This document shows, piece by piece, positions 61,059 to 64,000 of a stretch of DNA of 64,000 nt. Source of the stretch: Prinia subflava. Its lineage: Eukaryota > Chordata > Aves > Passeriformes > Cisticolidae. The notes beneath the pieces are model-generated. The model had not been told where the DNA came from. It worked only from the letters and a program-made list of their open reading frames with translations, and searched no databases. A program made the translations under genes and the position numbers. The DNA is taken from positions 10,615,162 to 10,679,161 of the forward strand of contig NC_086283.1 of the NCBI RefSeq assembly GCF_021018805.1. Reading direction: 5' to 3'. Position 1 is the first letter of the stretch. Every line of letters begins with the position of its first letter.

Positions 61059-64000
61059 TTCAGTAGAACTGGCAGAATTGCTATAATATCAAAAAGAAGC
61101 TTTGTGAGGATAATGTTTGGTCTAAAGGACTGGGTATTTACATAGTGTGAAGAGGTAAACAGGTTTATCTGAAATGTTTGAGCAGTCCATCCACAACATT
61201 TTATGAAGTAAGTTTACTCTTACACATGCCAAAGTCCAACTCTGGTAGACTGCTTTTCAGAAAAGGAAATAGTCAGGATTCTATCTCCATCTTCAGCTAT
61301 GCCTGCGTATTCAAGGCACATGATGAAAATCTTGCTATCAGTACATTTGTCAGTGCTGCGTGTGATGTAGTGACTGCAATGATCTTGAATTCTATGTAAA
61401 GTGATTCTGTAATTTAAAAAGAATATATTCTGTAATACCAGTTCTATGTGATAATCACACAGGAAATCTGTAATTTTTTTTCATTCATTTTTGAACTGGT
61501 TATCTTATGCTGCAGGTAACTCAAGTAAACATATTCAAGGACATTTTGTAATTTCAGAGGCATTCAGGTTTTCTGAAGTGCAGTTTGTATACATAAAATA
61601 TAATTCTTACTTTTCTGGGCATACTGTGAATCTTCTTTTTTTCCCCCAGCTGTTTAGTTTTATGAGGATTGCTAATATTTTAAGACCACTTAAAAAGGTG
61701 TGGTGTTTAATTTTCTTTCTATTAAGAAGTGTGTTTTTATAGATAGTAAAGGTCCCCAGAGTGTCAATTATTCAGTCATTATACACCAAAGTGAAATTTA
61801 AACTGTTAATTTTCTTCCATATATACCAGAGTTCTCTTTCACTATTTTTAATTTTCTTCTACTTTCATATAGCAGTCCCATTAAATTCATAGAAGTGTGA
61901 CTAGATATTTTGCCCTAAGGTAAAGATATCGCTTTATTTCATTTTTCTTTACTTTGAAAAGTATTACAGACCTTGAAAATAAAACAGCCCTCATAGAAAC
62001 AAACAAGAAAAAAGACCTGAAAAGTACAGGTGACTTTGACAATTGTGTTTCAAATCTTGGATTAATTTGAGAAAATCTGTTTCATTGTCTGAGAGTCTTC
62101 AAACGTCACATCTGACAAAAGCAGACTTATTGTTTTGATAAAGAATGTAACATAACAGAAGACTTTGCAAACCTAATAATCAACCTGGTCCAACAATAGA
62201 ATGAAAAATGTTTTTAAAAAAATTTAAAGTGAAAGGTGATGGTAATTGTCGCTTTGCCCTACCAAGTGTTCTTCACTTATTTCACAAAAATAACATATAC
62301 TTTTTTTTTCACTGGGTATAGTAGACTCGTTTACATGTGCAAAAAGAGCATTCAAACCATAGAACTACACTCAGAAAACAATGTATCAAATCTTCACCTC
62401 TACTGAGAATAACACAGACAAAGCTTATTTTTGATCTGGTTGTATTACTATAACTGGGTCGACTGAAGCAAAAGTTGCTGAGGTGAAGTTTCTGTTTCCC
62501 CTAATCTCCTAGTACAAATTGCACAAGTAGCTGTAGTCCTTTTCCACTTATGGTGTTCAGACTCTTCCAGTGGCTTCTAATCTGTATGAAAGAGCAGATA
62601 GCTGTAGCAGTGCTTCCAGCAAACCTCTTCACTCTATCTCAACTGTCCTGTGTCACTTCTTCCTTTCTCCCTTATCCTTCTTTTTAGTCTTTTTTTCCTC
62701 ATCTGCCCAGAGGATTCAAGCCTTGAATAATTTGAAATCGTTGACTGTTTGGTGGTTCTGACCTTCAAATGCAAGAGAATGACTCCTGGACACAGGTCCT
62801 TTCTCAGGTCTGAGAGAAACACCAAATTTAAATGTGGAACACAACGTGCGGACCATTGCTTTGGATGTAACTGACTATGTATCAGATGGTCCCAAAGGAA
62901 AGATAATGAAGATAATCATGAAGATAATTTTGGCAAGAGGAAGAGATAGAAAGAAGGGGTATGAGTGTTATTTACTGGGGGAAAAAAAGACAGGTTATAA
63001 AGTAATGGATGAGTGTGAAAATTATGTCCTAACAGAAGTTCCTCTGTAGAGTCTTTGGTGTTTGGTATATAATCAAGCTATCAATTTTTCTTTCTAGCTT
63101 CAGTTTCGGAAGTTAATTGATCTACAAAGATATCCCCCCATGCGTTACTGGATGTATTTTAAGTTTTATGGATTATTTGAATTTGTTTTGTGGAATTTTA
63201 TTTTTGTCTGCTTAGCTAGAGGTTAACATAGCATTAAGTCAACTACTTGTCAGGAGATGCAAGAGTAAAATGTCAGTTTTCCAAGTATTTATAATAAGAT
63301 TTTGGAAGCATAAAGCATATATACATTTCTAACTCAATCACAATTCATTTAATTTGGTGCTTTCCAGACTTTGGAGAATTTGCATTTAATGAAGAGTTTA
63401 GTTACTTTGGGTAACATTTGAGCATTTGAATACTAGGAGGCATAAGGCTGATATGATTTCTTTCTGCCAAAAGTGTAGACCACAATGCTTAATGATTTAT
63501 TGTATAAATGTCTTAGTTGGGTAGGATATTACAGCTGGTATTACATGGTTTCTGTTTGGGTTTTGTAGTAAATAAAATTAATTAATTGCAATTGGTAGTT
63601 TAGAAAAATTATTTCTTAGAGTAATAAAATTTTTTAATAAAGGGCTACTTAGGTGAGTCTCATATATGTTCTTCCTGAACAAAATAGGGTGATATAAGGG
63701 TATCTAGCTGTGTGTTGCAGTTTTGAGACTGACTTTGGATGTGACTGGTTCAATGGAATAAGCTGTGTTTGTGGATTTTCTGTATGTGACAATTTTGAAG
63801 TTGACACCCTATATGTTCATCACAGTGGCTATGAAAGTTATGATGGTGTTATATATCAGCTTGACAGAAGTGTAATATTTAGTTGATGGAGAAAATCAGA
63901 GATAAAACACAGGCTTATGGTGCAAATGATGGAAATGTTTTGCACAGGCTTAGTGAAGGTTTGGTGATCAAGCAATTTTAAATATTTTCTTTATCATGTC
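61059..64000. other. Unique AT-rich DNA, no gene seen
   Basis: No coding exon, RNA gene or transposon recognised up to the window end. An acceptor-like tract (CTTCTTTTTTTCCCCCAG) ends at about 61,650, with no convincing exon after it. The 71-codon frame at 62,834-63,049 is low in complexity (repeated IMKII) and has no family match. Confidence 0.55.

Noticed and set aside
1..64000. CRISPR array, tRNA, rRNA or prokaryotic operon
   Set aside because: No regularly spaced direct repeats, no tRNA B-box-like GGTTCGAATCC, no rRNA sequence and no dense coding were seen. The repeat content is avian.

Overview
The window looks like AT-rich, non-coding nuclear DNA from a bird. The evidence is the repeat content. 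There are CR1 LINE fragments, one running to the CR1-type 3' end (a diagnostic CCATGATTCTGTGATT tail near 61045) and one carrying a decayed CR1 ORF2 C-terminus (about 60650-61010). There are also several old solo LTRs of avian ERVL-type endogenous retroviruses. I could not narrow the species further; LTR families of this kind are common in neoavian and passerine genomes. CpG is scarce except in one GC-rich block.

I found no convincing protein-coding gene, tRNA, rRNA, CRISPR array or bacterial-type operon. The open reading frames are short, lack family signatures, and are explained by chance, poly-A/poly-T tracts, the GC-rich LTR block or CR1 remnants. The window is therefore either intergenic or inside a very large intron. 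The sequence alone does not say which.

Layout. 1-1.27 kb: sequence resembling the end of an mRNA 3' UTR (AATAAA, then an A-run 22 nt later). 1.27-6.3 kb: unique AT-rich DNA. 6.3-8.75 kb: repeat cluster with a 38-nt poly(A), an ERVL-type LTR fragment, a palindromic AT repeat, and a long (about 1.6 kb) minus-strand solo LTR with a CpG-rich core, a 53-bp tandem repeat and near-matching 5-bp flanks. 8.75-25.2 kb: mostly unique, with a candidate splice acceptor/open exon near 19.98 kb, a small CR1 piece near 20.3 kb and a perfect 20-bp inverted repeat at 23.4 kb. 25.25-25.66 kb: plus-strand ERVL-type LTR. 25.7-33.7 kb: unique, with a minus-strand G-quadruplex motif at 31.85 kb. 33.7-34.4 kb: minus-strand CR1. 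37.15-37.58 kb: minus-strand ERVL-type LTR of a second family. 41.1-41.2 kb: probable CR1 end. 41-60 kb: unique DNA with small tandem repeats and hairpins. 60.7-61.06 kb: plus-strand CR1 3' end. 61-64 kb: unique.

No genes act together here. The best items for follow-up are the perfect 20-bp hairpin, the long CpG-rich LTR, the candidate exon near 19,975, the 3'-UTR-like end near 1,230, and a few unique stretches that could be conserved regulatory DNA. I saw no sign of a new biological system.
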